The notes: generated from the letters alone by a model not told the origin. A stretch of DNA of 64,000 bases from Clostridium kluyveri (GCF_001902295.1 NZ_CP018335.1:930001-994000); one strand, 5' to 3'. Shown: positions 52,774 through 62,574, numbered from the stretch's first letter. Translations and numbers: made by a program.

Positions 52774-53229
52774 TTATTTTAACTCCTTTATATAATCATA
52801 TCTGCTGCCATGATATTCTATGGTTATTTTTCTCCCATTGGGATTTTCTTCAGGTAATTTATAGATATTTATGTATATATGTTCCTCTGGTATTAGTTCA
52901 TCAATATAATTAGCCCATTCTATAATATTTACAGCATTACTATAAATATACTCATCAAATCCTAAAGAGAGTAGCTCCTCTATATCATTAACTCTATATA
53001 CATCAAAATGATGGAGTTTTAGTCTGCCTCTATATTCATTTACTATTGTAAAAGTAGGGCTTGTTATAGGTTCTTTTATTTCAAGTCCCTTTGCTATTCC
53101 TTTAGTGAAATAGGTTTTTCCAGTACCTAAATCACCAGTAAGACAAATTATATCACCAGGATTTAATAGATTACCTAATTTTTCACCCAGTTTTACAGTA
53201 TCTTCAACACTGTTTAAAGTAAATTCCAC
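52774..53229 (-). CDS. tsaE: tRNA threonylcarbamoyladenosine biosynthesis ATPase TsaE
   Basis: It is 151 residues with P-loop GDLGTGKTYFTKGIA, the SPTFTIVNEYRG switch and LHHFDVYRVNDIEEL, all diagnostic. It is the ATPase regulating the TsaB-TsaD complex. First gene of the tsaE-tsaB-rimI operon. Confidence 0.94.
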   Translation of the reverse strand: MEFTLNSVEDTVKLGEKLGNLLNPGDIICLTGDLGTGKTYFTKGIAKGLEIKEPITSPTFTIVNEYRGRLKLHHFDVYRVNDIEELLSLGFDEYIYSNAVNIIEWANYIDELIPEEHIYINIYKLPEENPNGRKITIEYHGSRYDYIKELK

Positions 53230-53266
53230 ATTAATTCACCTCGAAATATTTTCTGTAAAGTAAATA

Positions 53267-54568
53267 TTAAACTATATTTTTATGGGTATTGGAAGCTGCA
53301 GTGTATTTCTTAGGAGAATTTAAAGAATATATGGTTTCTTTTAAATGTCCAAGTGCAGCAGCACATATAAAACCACCGGATACCATCTCATCCATTATAT
53401 TAAATGCATTATTAATATTCAATCCTTTGCGATAAGGTCTGTCTTCTGTAAGTGCCTGATATATATCACATACTGCCATAATTCGAGATTCTTCAGAGAG
53501 CTCATCTGCCTTTAATCCCCGTGGATAACCTTGACCATTTAGTTTTTCATGATGATTGGATGCCCATTCGCTTATATTGGGGATATCCTCTATTTTATCT
53601 AAGATAATTTTAGTATAGTAAGCATGAGATTTTATTATACCAAATTCCTGTGAAGTCAAAGGACCATTTTTATCAAGTATATTAAGAGGAATGGCCAATT
53701 TTCCAATGTCATGTAATAATCCTGCAATTTTCATTTCACAGCATTTTTCATCTGTATACCCCCGGAATTTTGAAACTGTATAAGCTAGGTTTGCTATGCC
53801 TTTAGAATGGATTGCAGTAAATTTACTTTTGTTATCTATTATATTTGCAAATATTTCAGATATTTGCTCAAACTCCCTTATATCCATAAATATATTCAAT
53901 TTAGGTTGAATTTTATCTAATATAAACTCAGCAAAAGAGATATTTTCAATATTAAGCCAGAAAATATCTCTGGAAGCATTTTTTAAAAAAGCAGTTACAA
54001 GTTTTTCAGAGAAGATTTTATTACAATTGTTTTTAACCCATTTTATAATTCTATCTCTTTGTTTAAAGTTTGATATATTTTCATCATATAGTAGTTCTAT
54101 TAAATCAGCTATTCTTATTATTTGACTTTCTATAGGGATATTATCTTTTTCTAAATTCATGGCACCACTGCCGTCAAAATTTTCATGATGATATAATATT
54201 ATATTTGATAAATCACAAAAATAAGGAAAGGATTTAGTTATATTAGTACCAGTTTCACAATGATTTTTTATAAATGAATTAGCAGAATGACTCTTAGAGA
54301 GACAAGTCGTAGCACCTATATCATGTAATAAGGCTGATATATAGATCTGTTTTTTACTTTTTTCATTTAAATTTAATTGATTGGAAATCTCTAGTGCTAT
54401 ATAGGTAGTTCGTAGTGAGTGATGCATAAATGTATGGTCTGAATAATTCACATTAGTTATATCCTCAATTACAGCATCGTGACCACAATCATCGTACTTG
54501 GAACTTGCTTGAGCTAGGTCTAGTGCTATTGACATAGCTCTTATGGTTTTATCCATACTAATTTTCAT
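53267..54568 (-). CDS. Tandem HD-GYP-type phosphohydrolase
   Basis: It is 433 residues with two HD-GYP-like modules. The first has LLHDIGA (His82-Asp83) and HHENFDGSGAM (127-137). The second has LLHDIGK (His286-Asp287) and HHEKLNGQGYP (339-349) followed by AVCDIYQALTEDRPYRKGL. The second module keeps a GYP; the first has GAM in its place and may be regulatory or catalytically different. Likely acts on cyclic dinucleotides. A GGGAGG site precedes the start. Its stop lies 38 nt upstream of the tsaE start, so read-through into the tsa operon is possible. Confidence 0.86.
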   Translation of the reverse strand: MKISMDKTIRAMSIALDLAQASSKYDDCGHDAVIEDITNVNYSDHTFMHHSLRTTYIALEISNQLNLNEKSKKQIYISALLHDIGATTCLSKSHSANSFIKNHCETGTNITKSFPYFCDLSNIILYHHENFDGSGAMNLEKDNIPIESQIIRIADLIELLYDENISNFKQRDRIIKWVKNNCNKIFSEKLVTAFLKNASRDIFWLNIENISFAEFILDKIQPKLNIFMDIREFEQISEIFANIIDNKSKFTAIHSKGIANLAYTVSKFRGYTDEKCCEMKIAGLLHDIGKLAIPLNILDKNGPLTSQEFGIIKSHAYYTKIILDKIEDIPNISEWASNHHEKLNGQGYPRGLKADELSEESRIMAVCDIYQALTEDRPYRKGLNINNAFNIMDEMVSGGFICAAALGHLKETIYSLNSPKKYTAASNTHKNIV

Positions 54569-54841
54569 GGCTAAACCTCCCTTTAATAGTGGTTGTACAT
54601 CTTCAAAGAAAAATTTATTAGTTATTTTAAAAATGCCGCATATTATGCTTTATACCTAATTTTAACACAATAAAATGAACTGATAAACTATTATTATTTT
54701 AAGTATATGTAAAAATATAATAAATCAGTGTTTGCATTGTTAAATTACATTATGTAAAATATATTTGTTATGAATTAATATATAGTAAATATGAACATAA
54801 TGTGATAGATATATATTATTTTACATATGGAGGCGAAAGGA

Positions 54842-55771
54842 TTGAGGAAAATATTAACTTTGGTTATGCTTTCTTTCATAGTATTTTTTACTGCCTGTGG
54901 AGATAACAAAGATTATAAAGATTCAACTTATACTAATAAATTGGAAGTAAGAAAGGATGTTCAATTAAATATAGAAACTACAGATAAACTTTTATACAAT
55001 ATGGTAAAATCCATAGTAGAAGATAGACATATAGTAGAGTGTATGTTTAATAATAGAGAAAGTGAGATAAGTTTTAAATTTACTGAAGATAGTATAAATA
55101 ACATATCCAAAAAAGATTTATTTTTTTATGTAGGAGCAGGTTTTGAACCATGGATGGATACTTTTGTAGATAAATTAGATAAAAATAAAGTTGGCGTTAT
55201 AAATGTTTCAAGAGGGGTAGGATTATTATCCTATAATAAAATAGTAAAATATAACGATACCACATTAAAGGATAACCCTTATTATTTTACTAATATTGAT
55301 AATTATATGACAGCCCTTATGAATATAAGAAATGCAGTCCAAGACAAGGATCCTAGAAATAGAGATTTCTATGAGAAAAACTTTTCTGAAGCTTTAAAAG
55401 TGTTAGAAACTTATAAAGAAAAGCTGAAATCAGTGGATAATGAACTAAGTAATTATGAATTCATCATAGTTGAAGATGAATTGAATTATTTTGTAAAGTA
55501 TAATAATTTAAAGCTTGTAGATGTGGGATTAGGAGAAAACAATATAATTACATTGAGTTCATCACAGCGGGAAAATTTACAACAGAAATCAAATCGTAAT
55601 AATTTAATAATCCTTTACAATGACGACTCGGTTGTTAAAAATAATGAAGTATTGTTAAAGAAATATAATATACCTGCTGTAAAGCTTCAAATTTACAATG
55701 GGGAGCTTAGTTATGAAGAAACTCTCACACATAATATTAGTGCACTGGAGAGTATATATAAAGCTCAATAA
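54842..55771 (+). CDS. ZnuA-like ABC substrate-binding lipoprotein, degenerate metal site
   Basis: About 309 residues. A signal peptide with lipobox FTAC (near residue 19) predicts a membrane-anchored extracellular lipoprotein. The scaffold DLFFYVGAGFEPWMDTFVDKL is characteristic of zinc/manganese-binding proteins. The usual ligand histidines are absent: the PHSYEPTP loop reads NNRESEISFKF, the DPHxW position reads NPYYF and the next reads EDELNYF. Only two histidines remain, neither at a ligand site. TTG 54842, 8 nt after GGAGG, is preferred to ATG 54827. No znuB or znuC is adjacent. Confidence 0.75.
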   Translation: MRKILTLVMLSFIVFFTACGDNKDYKDSTYTNKLEVRKDVQLNIETTDKLLYNMVKSIVEDRHIVECMFNNRESEISFKFTEDSINNISKKDLFFYVGAGFEPWMDTFVDKLDKNKVGVINVSRGVGLLSYNKIVKYNDTTLKDNPYYFTNIDNYMTALMNIRNAVQDKDPRNRDFYEKNFSEALKVLETYKEKLKSVDNELSNYEFIIVEDELNYFVKYNNLKLVDVGLGENNIITLSSSQRENLQQKSNRNNLIILYNDDSVVKNNEVLLKKYNIPAVKLQIYNGELSYEETLTHNISALESIYKAQ

Positions 55772-55861
55772 ATCTAAAGCGTAAAATGTCAATTTGTTCT
55801 ATTTTATATTTTAAATAATAAACTGGTTAATGAAAATAGTTTATTTATAGAAAGGTATCTT

Positions 55862-56677
55862 ATGGGATATTATATTAAAGTAGAGCCAAATGTGAAAGTT
55901 TATGTAGAAGATCTTAATCCTAAAGGAAAGCATACTATTTTATTTCTTCATGGATGGCCTGGAAGTCATGACCTATTTGAATATCAGTTTGATGAACTTC
56001 CCAAAAGAGGATATAGATGTATCGGTGTGGATCAAAGAGGTTTTGGACAATCAGATAGGCCCTTTACAGGGTATGACTATGATAGACTATCAGATGATGT
56101 GCGAAATGTAGTGGAAGCACTTAAATTAAAAGATTTTACTCTAGGAGGTCATTCTACAGGAGGGGCAATAGCTGTTAGGTATATGGCAAGACATAATGGA
56201 TATGGGGTGGCAAAGCTTGCTCTTTTTGCAGCTGCTGTGCCTAGTCTCATAAAGCGGTCATATTTTCCCTATGGTTTAACAAAACAAGCTGTAGAGGGAA
56301 TAATTAAAGAAACATATAATGATCGTCCTAAAATGCTGAGGGGATTTGGTGATATGTTTTTTTTCAAGTATATTACAGGTGCCTTTTCAGATTGGTTTTT
56401 TCAACTGGGGCTTCAGGCGGCAGGCTGGGCTACTGCAGCTGTAGCAAAGACATGGCTGGGTGAGGAGGAGTTATTTTCCGATATGAAAAAAATAACGGTT
56501 CCTACATTGATTCTTCATGGTATTCACGATAAGGTTTGTTTATTTCCTCTGGCAGAAGCACAACAAAAGGGTATTAAAAATTCTATACTTATACCTTTTG
56601 CATACAGTGGACATGGACTATTTTACGATCAGCGTGATAAGTTCAATAAGGAATTAATGGAGTTTATTGAAAGTTGA
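55862..56677 (+). CDS. Alpha/beta-hydrolase fold enzyme
   Basis: It is 271 residues with LFLHGWPGSHDLFEYQ (oxyanion HGWPG), DQRGFGQSDRP, nucleophile elbow GHSTGGA, LILHGIHDKV (acid Asp region) and the His in YSGHGLFYDQ. The pattern fits the non-haem haloperoxidase/esterase group. Substrate not deducible. It follows the lipoprotein gene by 90 nt with its own GAAAGG site. A terminator follows. Confidence 0.88.
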   Translation: MGYYIKVEPNVKVYVEDLNPKGKHTILFLHGWPGSHDLFEYQFDELPKRGYRCIGVDQRGFGQSDRPFTGYDYDRLSDDVRNVVEALKLKDFTLGGHSTGGAIAVRYMARHNGYGVAKLALFAAAVPSLIKRSYFPYGLTKQAVEGIIKETYNDRPKMLRGFGDMFFFKYITGAFSDWFFQLGLQAAGWATAAVAKTWLGEEELFSDMKKITVPTLILHGIHDKVCLFPLAEAQQKGIKNSILIPFAYSGHGLFYDQRDKFNKELMEFIES

Positions 56678-56734
56678 ACTGTTAAAAATAAATAAATAAT
56701 ATTATTGAATACCATCCAGCTATCTGTAAATTTG

Positions 56735-56765
56735 AAAATCTGCACTATTTTATGTGCGGATTTTT
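56735..56765 (+). terminator. Hairpin terminator
   Basis: Stem AAAATCTGCAC / GTGCGGATTTT with one wobble pair, ending in TTTTT, after the hydrolase gene. Confidence 0.75.
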
Positions 56766-57017
56766 CTATTACAAATTTTTACATAAATAATGCAGTATGA
56801 TAAAAATTTTGTTAAAAATACTTTTATAACTTATATTTTAATGTTATACTAACATTTGTATTAAAAAATATAGCATAAGATATATATATTAGCTATTATT
56901 TAAAGAAATGGCATATTTAAGATATATAGTGTAATGACAAAAGGGAAGGGGTATAACTTTCTAATCTAAACTTGCACTATGTCATCAAGTCATCTATGTC
57001 ACTTCATCAATTTATCG

Positions 57018-57041
57018 TAAAACAGTTATATAACTGTTTTA
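57018..57041. promoter_or_regulatory. Perfect 24-bp palindrome upstream of the 57100 gene
   Basis: TAAAACAGTTAT followed by its exact complement, with no loop, ending 58 bp before the start codon. The symmetry without a spacer suggests an operator for a dimeric repressor rather than an RNA hairpin. The 56771-57017 sequence before it shows only degenerate TCATC/TCACTTCATC repeats. Confidence 0.5.
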
Positions 57042-57099
57042 TATATTTATATTTAATTATTCGAGATATATTAAAATTATTTAAGTAGGAGGTATAAAA

Positions 57100-58743
57100 A
57101 TGTCTCAATATCTAAAAAACAATGATGTTTTAAGTACTACAAATAGGGGGAATCCTGCAGAGTCAGGCCTTTGTACCTTATGTAGAGCGGACTGCCAGGG
57201 AAAATGTGAAACATGGATGTCAAGTATGAAAGGGAGAAAATTACTCTATCCAAGAGATTTTGGTACAATTACCGCTGGAAGTTCAAACATAAACCATGTT
57301 GGGGTATGCTATAATAATCTAAGAGTTCAAGGGTATAATTATGGTGCAAATGGTATGCCATCCAATTTAACATGTGATGCTGACGACTGTATTTTTCCAA
57401 ATGTAAACGTTGAATCGGAGTTTGGAAAAGCTGTTAAAACAAAATCCAAGCTGCCAATAATGACTGGAGCTTTAGGATCAACATTTATTGCACAAAAATA
57501 TTGGGAGTCTTTTGCAATAGGTGCTGCCTTAGTCGGGATTCCTATAGTTGTTGGTGAAAATGTTGTTGGTGTTGACAAAGAAGCTGTTATCGAAAAAGGC
57601 AAAATCATAAAGGCACCTGAATTGGATAGAAGAATAAAGCAATACTTAAGTCATTATGATGGATATGGCGCTATAATTATCCAGATGAATGTGGAAGATA
57701 CAAGAAATGGTGTAGCGGAATATGTAATTAATAAATATGGCAATGATGTAATTATAGAATTAAAATGGGGACAAGGTGCTAAAAATATAGGTGGAGAAAT
57801 ACAGGTTGATTCATTAGATTATGCTGTTTTCTTAAAAAATAGAGGTTACATTGTAGATCCAGATCCAACAGAGTCAGGAGTGCAGGAAGCTTACAAAGCT
57901 GGTGCAATTAAGGCTTTCGCAAGACATAGTAGATTAGGATATACAAACTTAAATTCTGCTTCAGATGTAAAAGAAGATTTTATGAAATCTATCGAATATT
58001 TAAGAAGTTTAGGATATAAGAGAATTACTTTAAAGACAGGCTCTTATGGAATGGAAGCATTAGCTATGGCTATTAAATATGCTACTGAAGCTAAACTTGA
58101 TTTATTAACTATTGATGGCTCTGGGGGTGGAACAGGTATGAGCCCCTGGAATATGATGGAATCTTGGGGGATACCTTCAATATTCCTACACTCTAAAGCT
58201 TATGAGTATGCAAAAATATTAAAGGATAAAGGATATGATGTTGTGGATATAGCATTTGCCGGTGGTCTTGCGAGAGAAGATCATATATTTAAGGCATTGG
58301 CACTAGGTGCACCATTTACGAAACTTGTCTGTATGGGTAGGGCATTAATGATTCCTGCATTCTTAGGGGCTAATATTGAAGGCGTATTATATCCTGACAG
58401 AAAAGAATTAAGAAATGGAAACTGGAGTGCACTTCCAAAGCATATTGTTAATGAATTCGGTTCTTCACCAGAAGAAGTATTTGCTGGATATTTTGATGTA
58501 AAAGAAAAGGTTGGAGCAGATTATATGAAGAATATCCCATTAGGTGCAATAGCATTTTGGACTCTTGCAGATAAGTTAAAAGCAGGACTTCAGCAGTTAA
58601 TGGCAGGAGCTAGAAAATTTAATATTTCTGAAATATCAAGAAATGACATATTCGCTGCAAATAGAGAAACAGAATTAGAAACAGGAATCAAGTTTATGAC
58701 TGATGTTGACGACGATGCAGCAAAAAAAATATTAAGCGAATAA
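57100..58743 (+). CDS. Glutamate-synthase-like FMN-binding protein
   Basis: It is 547 residues. It resembles the central FMN/synthase domain of GltB (LDLLTIDGSGGGTGMSPW, AFAGGLAREDHIFKALALGA) but lacks the glutaminase and beta-subunit domains. The N-terminus carries GLCTLCRADCQGKCE (Cys25, 28, 32, 36), a possible Fe-S or zinc site. Archaeal-type stand-alone forms exist, but no ferredoxin or glutaminase gene is next to it. It may use ammonia or another substrate; glutamate synthesis is unproven. AGGAGGT precedes the ATG. Confidence 0.85.
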   Translation: MSQYLKNNDVLSTTNRGNPAESGLCTLCRADCQGKCETWMSSMKGRKLLYPRDFGTITAGSSNINHVGVCYNNLRVQGYNYGANGMPSNLTCDADDCIFPNVNVESEFGKAVKTKSKLPIMTGALGSTFIAQKYWESFAIGAALVGIPIVVGENVVGVDKEAVIEKGKIIKAPELDRRIKQYLSHYDGYGAIIIQMNVEDTRNGVAEYVINKYGNDVIIELKWGQGAKNIGGEIQVDSLDYAVFLKNRGYIVDPDPTESGVQEAYKAGAIKAFARHSRLGYTNLNSASDVKEDFMKSIEYLRSLGYKRITLKTGSYGMEALAMAIKYATEAKLDLLTIDGSGGGTGMSPWNMMESWGIPSIFLHSKAYEYAKILKDKGYDVVDIAFAGGLAREDHIFKALALGAPFTKLVCMGRALMIPAFLGANIEGVLYPDRKELRNGNWSALPKHIVNEFGSSPEEVFAGYFDVKEKVGADYMKNIPLGAIAFWTLADKLKAGLQQLMAGARKFNISEISRNDIFAANRETELETGIKFMTDVDDDAAKKILSE

Positions 58744-58766
58744 TTACTGTTCAAATTAAAACAAAT

Positions 58767-58802
58767 ACCGTGCTAAAAAGAAGAAATATCTTCAAGCACG
58801 GT
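58767..58802. terminator. Two-way hairpin terminator
   Basis: Stem ACCGTGCT / AGCACGGT with an inner AAGA/TCTT extension, between the 57100 gene and the convergent DMT transporter gene. Confidence 0.75.
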
Positions 58803-58830
58803 CATATTTGCTATTTTCATTCTACTTATT

Positions 58831-59724
58831 TTAGTTTTTACAAAAGATTTGCACCTTTTTTAGAAAAGCTAATCTAGTAGTCTGTATTATGATCCCTGTA
58901 AAAATAAGAACACATCCTATTAACATCTGAAAACTTAGACTTTCATTTAAAAGGATTACTGCAAATATTCCTCCAAAGGCTGACTCTAAAGTTAATATAA
59001 GAGCGGTACTTGTGGAGGATATATACTTCTGGGCAATATTTTGCACTACAAAAGGTATTACTGTTGTAAAGATTGTTAAGTAGGCTATTGATTTTAATAC
59101 CTTTGAACTTAAGTGTATGGTAAAAAATTCAAAAATTCCTGTAAGTATAATAAATAAAATTGAGGTAACTAAAAACTGTATTATAGTTGATACAATTGGA
59201 TCTGAATCCTTGTTGAAGTATTCAATGGCAATCATGTGACAGGCGAAGGACAATGAACATAATATGGAAATCAAGTCCCCCTTATTAATATAAAAAGAGC
59301 CGTTTAATGTAAGTAGTCCTATACCAAATACTGCAAGTACTGCACCAAAAACTGAGTGTATGTTTGGGGGCTTTTTATATATTATCCATCCTAAAAAAGG
59401 AACTATAAGTATATAGGCTCCCACCAAAAAGGATTGTTTTGATGCAGTGGTGTAAAATATGCCTGTAACTAAATTTAAAAATGCCAAAAAAAGAAATATG
59501 CCAATTATACTCCCATGTAATATGTCTTTTTTTCTTATACTTTTCAGTTTGGTTGGAAATATGGCACATAAAAAAATTGTAGAAATACCAAATCTTAAAC
59601 TCATTAATGTAAAGGGTCTTATATCACTTAGTATATCTTTTATAATTGCATAGCTTGTTCCCCAAAGCAAGGCGATTAGTCCTAAAGCTATTGAATACAT
59701 GATAGATTTCTTTTTATAATCCAT
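58831..59724 (-). CDS. EamA/DMT-family transporter
   Basis: About 297 residues with ten hydrophobic helices in two repeats: IALLWGTSYAIIKDI and RPFTLMSLRFGIS open the first, SSTSTALILTLESAFGGIFAVILLNESLS is in the second, as in EamA permeases that export amino acids or metabolites. The ATG at 59724 is 8 nt after GGGGTGG; an upstream TTG at 59751 is less likely. Substrate unknown. Confidence 0.88.
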   Translation of the reverse strand: MDYKKKSIMYSIALGLIALLWGTSYAIIKDILSDIRPFTLMSLRFGISTIFLCAIFPTKLKSIRKKDILHGSIIGIFLFLAFLNLVTGIFYTTASKQSFLVGAYILIVPFLGWIIYKKPPNIHSVFGAVLAVFGIGLLTLNGSFYINKGDLISILCSLSFACHMIAIEYFNKDSDPIVSTIIQFLVTSILFIILTGIFEFFTIHLSSKVLKSIAYLTIFTTVIPFVVQNIAQKYISSTSTALILTLESAFGGIFAVILLNESLSFQMLIGCVLIFTGIIIQTTRLAFLKKVQIFCKN

Positions 59725-59994
59725 GAAGTTGTCCACCCCTTCTTTCTTCAAACTGTCTTTTAATCACTTCATATAATGATAATAGTCCATACGTTAAAGT
59801 ATATATCTTTTATTTATAATTGTTAAGGAGTAAAATTCAATGAACTTTTTAGTTGTTTAAGATTCAATCTTTAATGTTTTGGTTTCATTAGTTGAAAAAG
59901 TAAAGAATATTAAAAATAACAGCATTAGGATAAAAAACATATTAAAAGTACATATTAATAAAATGGATATTATTACGTTGAAAGGGGTATTTAT

Positions 59995-60846
59995 ATGGGT
60001 GATTATTTTGTGAAAAATTCGACGGGTGTTTTAAAGAAAGTGTTGCTTTGTCCACCTGATCATATAAAGCTTTATTCTATTAATGTTATATCTGAAGAAT
60101 GGATTAAAAGGGGTATTAAACTAAATATAGAGCGTTGTATTAAGGAACATGAGGAATTAATACAGGCATATAAAGAAAATGGTGTAGAAGTAGTTTTAAT
60201 GGAACCGGACGTAAAACTAACCAATGAAGTGTTCGCAAGAGATTTTGGTGCATGTATAAGAGAGGGATATATTTTAGGGAATTTTAAGGAAAAAATTAGA
60301 ACAGGAGAAACAGTAGCTTACAGAAATAAGATGAAAGAGCTGGGAATACCCTGTGTGGCAGAAGTTTCAAAGGGTTTCTTTGAAGGCGGAGATTTTTGGT
60401 TTTTGGATTATGATACGTTGGCTATAGGGGTTATTGACAGAACTAACGAAACAGCCATAGAAGAGATCAAAGAGCAGCTTAATAAATTTGAATATAATAT
60501 AATCCCTGTAAAGTGTGAAGAGGATAATTTACATTTAGATATGTGCTTTAATATTGTAGAAGAAAAAATTGCAGTGGTGTGTAGAGAAGCATTGCCGGAC
60601 AGTTTTATTAAAATTTTAGAAGAAAAAGGATTTTACTTAATTGATATTTCCCAGGAAGATGTTTTTAAACATTATGGCAATCTTCAATCTTTAGGTAATG
60701 GAAGAGTAATATCACTTAAATCAAATAAAAAGGTGAATGAACAATTAAAATCACATGGAATTAGTGTAATAGATTTGGATATAAGCGAGATACTTAAAAG
60801 TGGAGGAGGGCCGCATTGTATGACATTTCCTTTGGTTAGAATATGA
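59995..60846 (+). CDS. Dimethylarginine dimethylaminohydrolase / amidinotransferase-family protein
   Basis: It is 283 residues of the guanidino-modifying beta/alpha-propeller fold. Substrate and catalytic motifs are FARDFGACI, GFFEGGDFW, NLHLDMCFNIV (His in the triad) and GGGPHCMTFPLVR, with the cysteine nucleophile near the C-terminus. Length and motif order fit DDAH more than arginine deiminase (about 400 residues). It would hydrolyse methylated arginine or a related guanidino compound. AAAGGGG site before the ATG. A strong terminator follows. Confidence 0.85.
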   Translation: MGDYFVKNSTGVLKKVLLCPPDHIKLYSINVISEEWIKRGIKLNIERCIKEHEELIQAYKENGVEVVLMEPDVKLTNEVFARDFGACIREGYILGNFKEKIRTGETVAYRNKMKELGIPCVAEVSKGFFEGGDFWFLDYDTLAIGVIDRTNETAIEEIKEQLNKFEYNIIPVKCEEDNLHLDMCFNIVEEKIAVVCREALPDSFIKILEEKGFYLIDISQEDVFKHYGNLQSLGNGRVISLKSNKKVNEQLKSHGISVIDLDISEILKSGGGPHCMTFPLVRI

Positions 60847-60847
60847 T

Positions 60848-60890
60848 TGAAATATAGTGAAAATATATATTGTATTTTCACTATATTTCA
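60848..60890. terminator. Two-way hairpin terminator
   Basis: Perfect 18-bp stem TGAAATATAGTGAAAATA / TATTTTCACTATATTTCA with a 7-nt loop between convergent genes. Confidence 0.8.
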
Positions 60891-60927
60891 GTAATTTTAG
60901 TTGATATCTATTTTTAGATATTTTAAA

Positions 60928-62286
60928 CTAATTTTTAAAGCTGTGAACGGGGGCTGGAATTTTTCCTCCTCTTGATATAAAGGCTTCACTGGAAAATTTG
61001 CTTACAGACATTATAGGAGCTTTACCTAGAAGTCCGCCGAAATTAGCTTCTTCCCCGATTTTTTTGCCATATACTGGAATTATTCTTACTGCAGTGGTTT
61101 TATTGTTTATCATTCCGATGGCAGCTTCATCTGCAATTATGGCAGATAGGGTGGATTCAGGAGTATCACCCGGTATTCCTATCATATCCAGTCCTACAGA
61201 ACATACACAGGTCATGGCTTCTAGTTTTTCAAGGTTTAAAGAACCTGTATTTACTGCGTGTATCATTCCTTCATCTTCGCTTACAGGTATAAATGCACCA
61301 CTTAGTCCTCCTACTTGAGAAGCTGCCATTATACCTCCTTTTTTTACTGCATCATTTAAAAGTGCCAGGGCAGCGGTAGTTCCTGGACAACCACAGCTTT
61401 CAAGTCCCATTTCCTCCAGTACTCTGGCTACACTGTCTCCCACGGCAGGAGTAGGTGCTAGGGATAAATCTACTATACCAAAGGGAACATTTAGTCTTCT
61501 TGAAGCTTCTGCAGCAACTAACTGTCCCATTCTTGTTATTTTAAAAGCAGTCTTTTTTATTGTCTCTGCTACCACATTGAAATTTTCTCCTTTTATTTCT
61601 TCAAGGGCACATTTTACAACACCAGGGCCACTTACTCCTACGTTTATTATGCAGTCAGCTTCTCCTACTCCATGAAATGCTCCTGCCATGAAAGGGTTAT
61701 CTTCAACAGCATTTGAAAATACTACAAGTTTAGCACATCCTATACTTTCCTTTTTCCGTGTGAGATAGGCAGTCTGTTTTATTATACGTCCCATATCTCT
61801 TACAGCATCCATATTTATTCCAGCTTTAGTAGTGGCTACATTTACAGAAGAACATACTTTTTCAGTAACAGATAGTGCTTCTGGAAGGGATTCAATTAAT
61901 ATCTTGTCGCCTTTAGAATAGCCTTTATGTACAAGACATGAAAAGCCTCCAATGAAATCAATACCCAGTGTTTGGGTTGCCTTATCTAAAATTTTTGCAT
62001 ATTCTATATAATCTGTATCGGAACTTGCCTGTGCAATAAGAGAAATAGGAGTTACAGATATTCTTTTATTTATTATGGGAATACCGTATTCCACTTCGAT
62101 TTCCTGGGCAGTTTTAACTAGATTTTCAGCGCAAGTAGTTATTTTATCATATATTTTTGTACGTGCTTTTTTACCATCACTATCTATACAATCTAAAAGG
62201 GATATTCCCATGGTTATAGTTCTTATATCTAAATTTTCTCTATGGATCATATCAATTGTTTCCAATATATTCTTAGTATTGATCAT
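60928..62286 (-). CDS. UPF0210 (DUF711, PFL-like) protein
   Basis: It is 452 residues. IRTITMGISLLDCID, FIGGFSCLVHKG, GVSGPGVVKCALEE, FGIVDLSLAPTPAVGDSVARV and SAIIADEAAIGMINNKTTAVR are the conserved blocks of this family, whose biochemical role is unknown. TTG 62295 abuts GAGGAG, so ATG 62286 is chosen. It is the second gene of a two-gene operon with the ACT protein, 18 nt after its stop, downstream of a glycine riboswitch. Confidence 0.88.
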   Translation of the reverse strand: MINTKNILETIDMIHRENLDIRTITMGISLLDCIDSDGKKARTKIYDKITTCAENLVKTAQEIEVEYGIPIINKRISVTPISLIAQASSDTDYIEYAKILDKATQTLGIDFIGGFSCLVHKGYSKGDKILIESLPEALSVTEKVCSSVNVATTKAGINMDAVRDMGRIIKQTAYLTRKKESIGCAKLVVFSNAVEDNPFMAGAFHGVGEADCIINVGVSGPGVVKCALEEIKGENFNVVAETIKKTAFKITRMGQLVAAEASRRLNVPFGIVDLSLAPTPAVGDSVARVLEEMGLESCGCPGTTAALALLNDAVKKGGIMAASQVGGLSGAFIPVSEDEGMIHAVNTGSLNLEKLEAMTCVCSVGLDMIGIPGDTPESTLSAIIADEAAIGMINNKTTAVRIIPVYGKKIGEEANFGGLLGKAPIMSVSKFSSEAFISRGGKIPAPVHSFKN

Positions 62287-62304
62287 TTTATCCAACTCCT
62301 CAGT

Positions 62305-62574
62305 TTAAATTTCATGCATGGAAGTAAATATATCTTCTCGTTGAATTTTGATAACTACATCAATTTTTTTTGCCTTATCTTCAAGGGCAGTTTTTAAATT
62401 ACTAAAAGTTATATTCATTTGCGATAGGTCTACAAGCATTACCATGGTAAAGTAATCTTTTATGAGAGTTTGGTTTATGTCTAAGATATTTATATTATTT
62501 TCATATAAAACAGAAGTTACATTATAGATAATACCTGTTTTATCCTCGCCAATTACAGTTATGAATGCTTTCAT
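62305..62574 (-). CDS. ACT-domain protein (UPF0237)
   Basis: An 89-residue single ACT domain: AFITVIGEDKTGIIYNVTSVLYENNINILDI opens it and TMVMLVDLSQMNITF is the third strand. ACT domains bind amino acids; free-standing ones pair with UPF0210 in many Firmicutes. The glycine riboswitch upstream suggests the ligand may be glycine (inference). AAGGAGATG precedes the ATG. Confidence 0.9.
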   Translation of the reverse strand: MKAFITVIGEDKTGIIYNVTSVLYENNINILDINQTLIKDYFTMVMLVDLSQMNITFSNLKTALEDKAKKIDVVIKIQREDIFTSMHEI

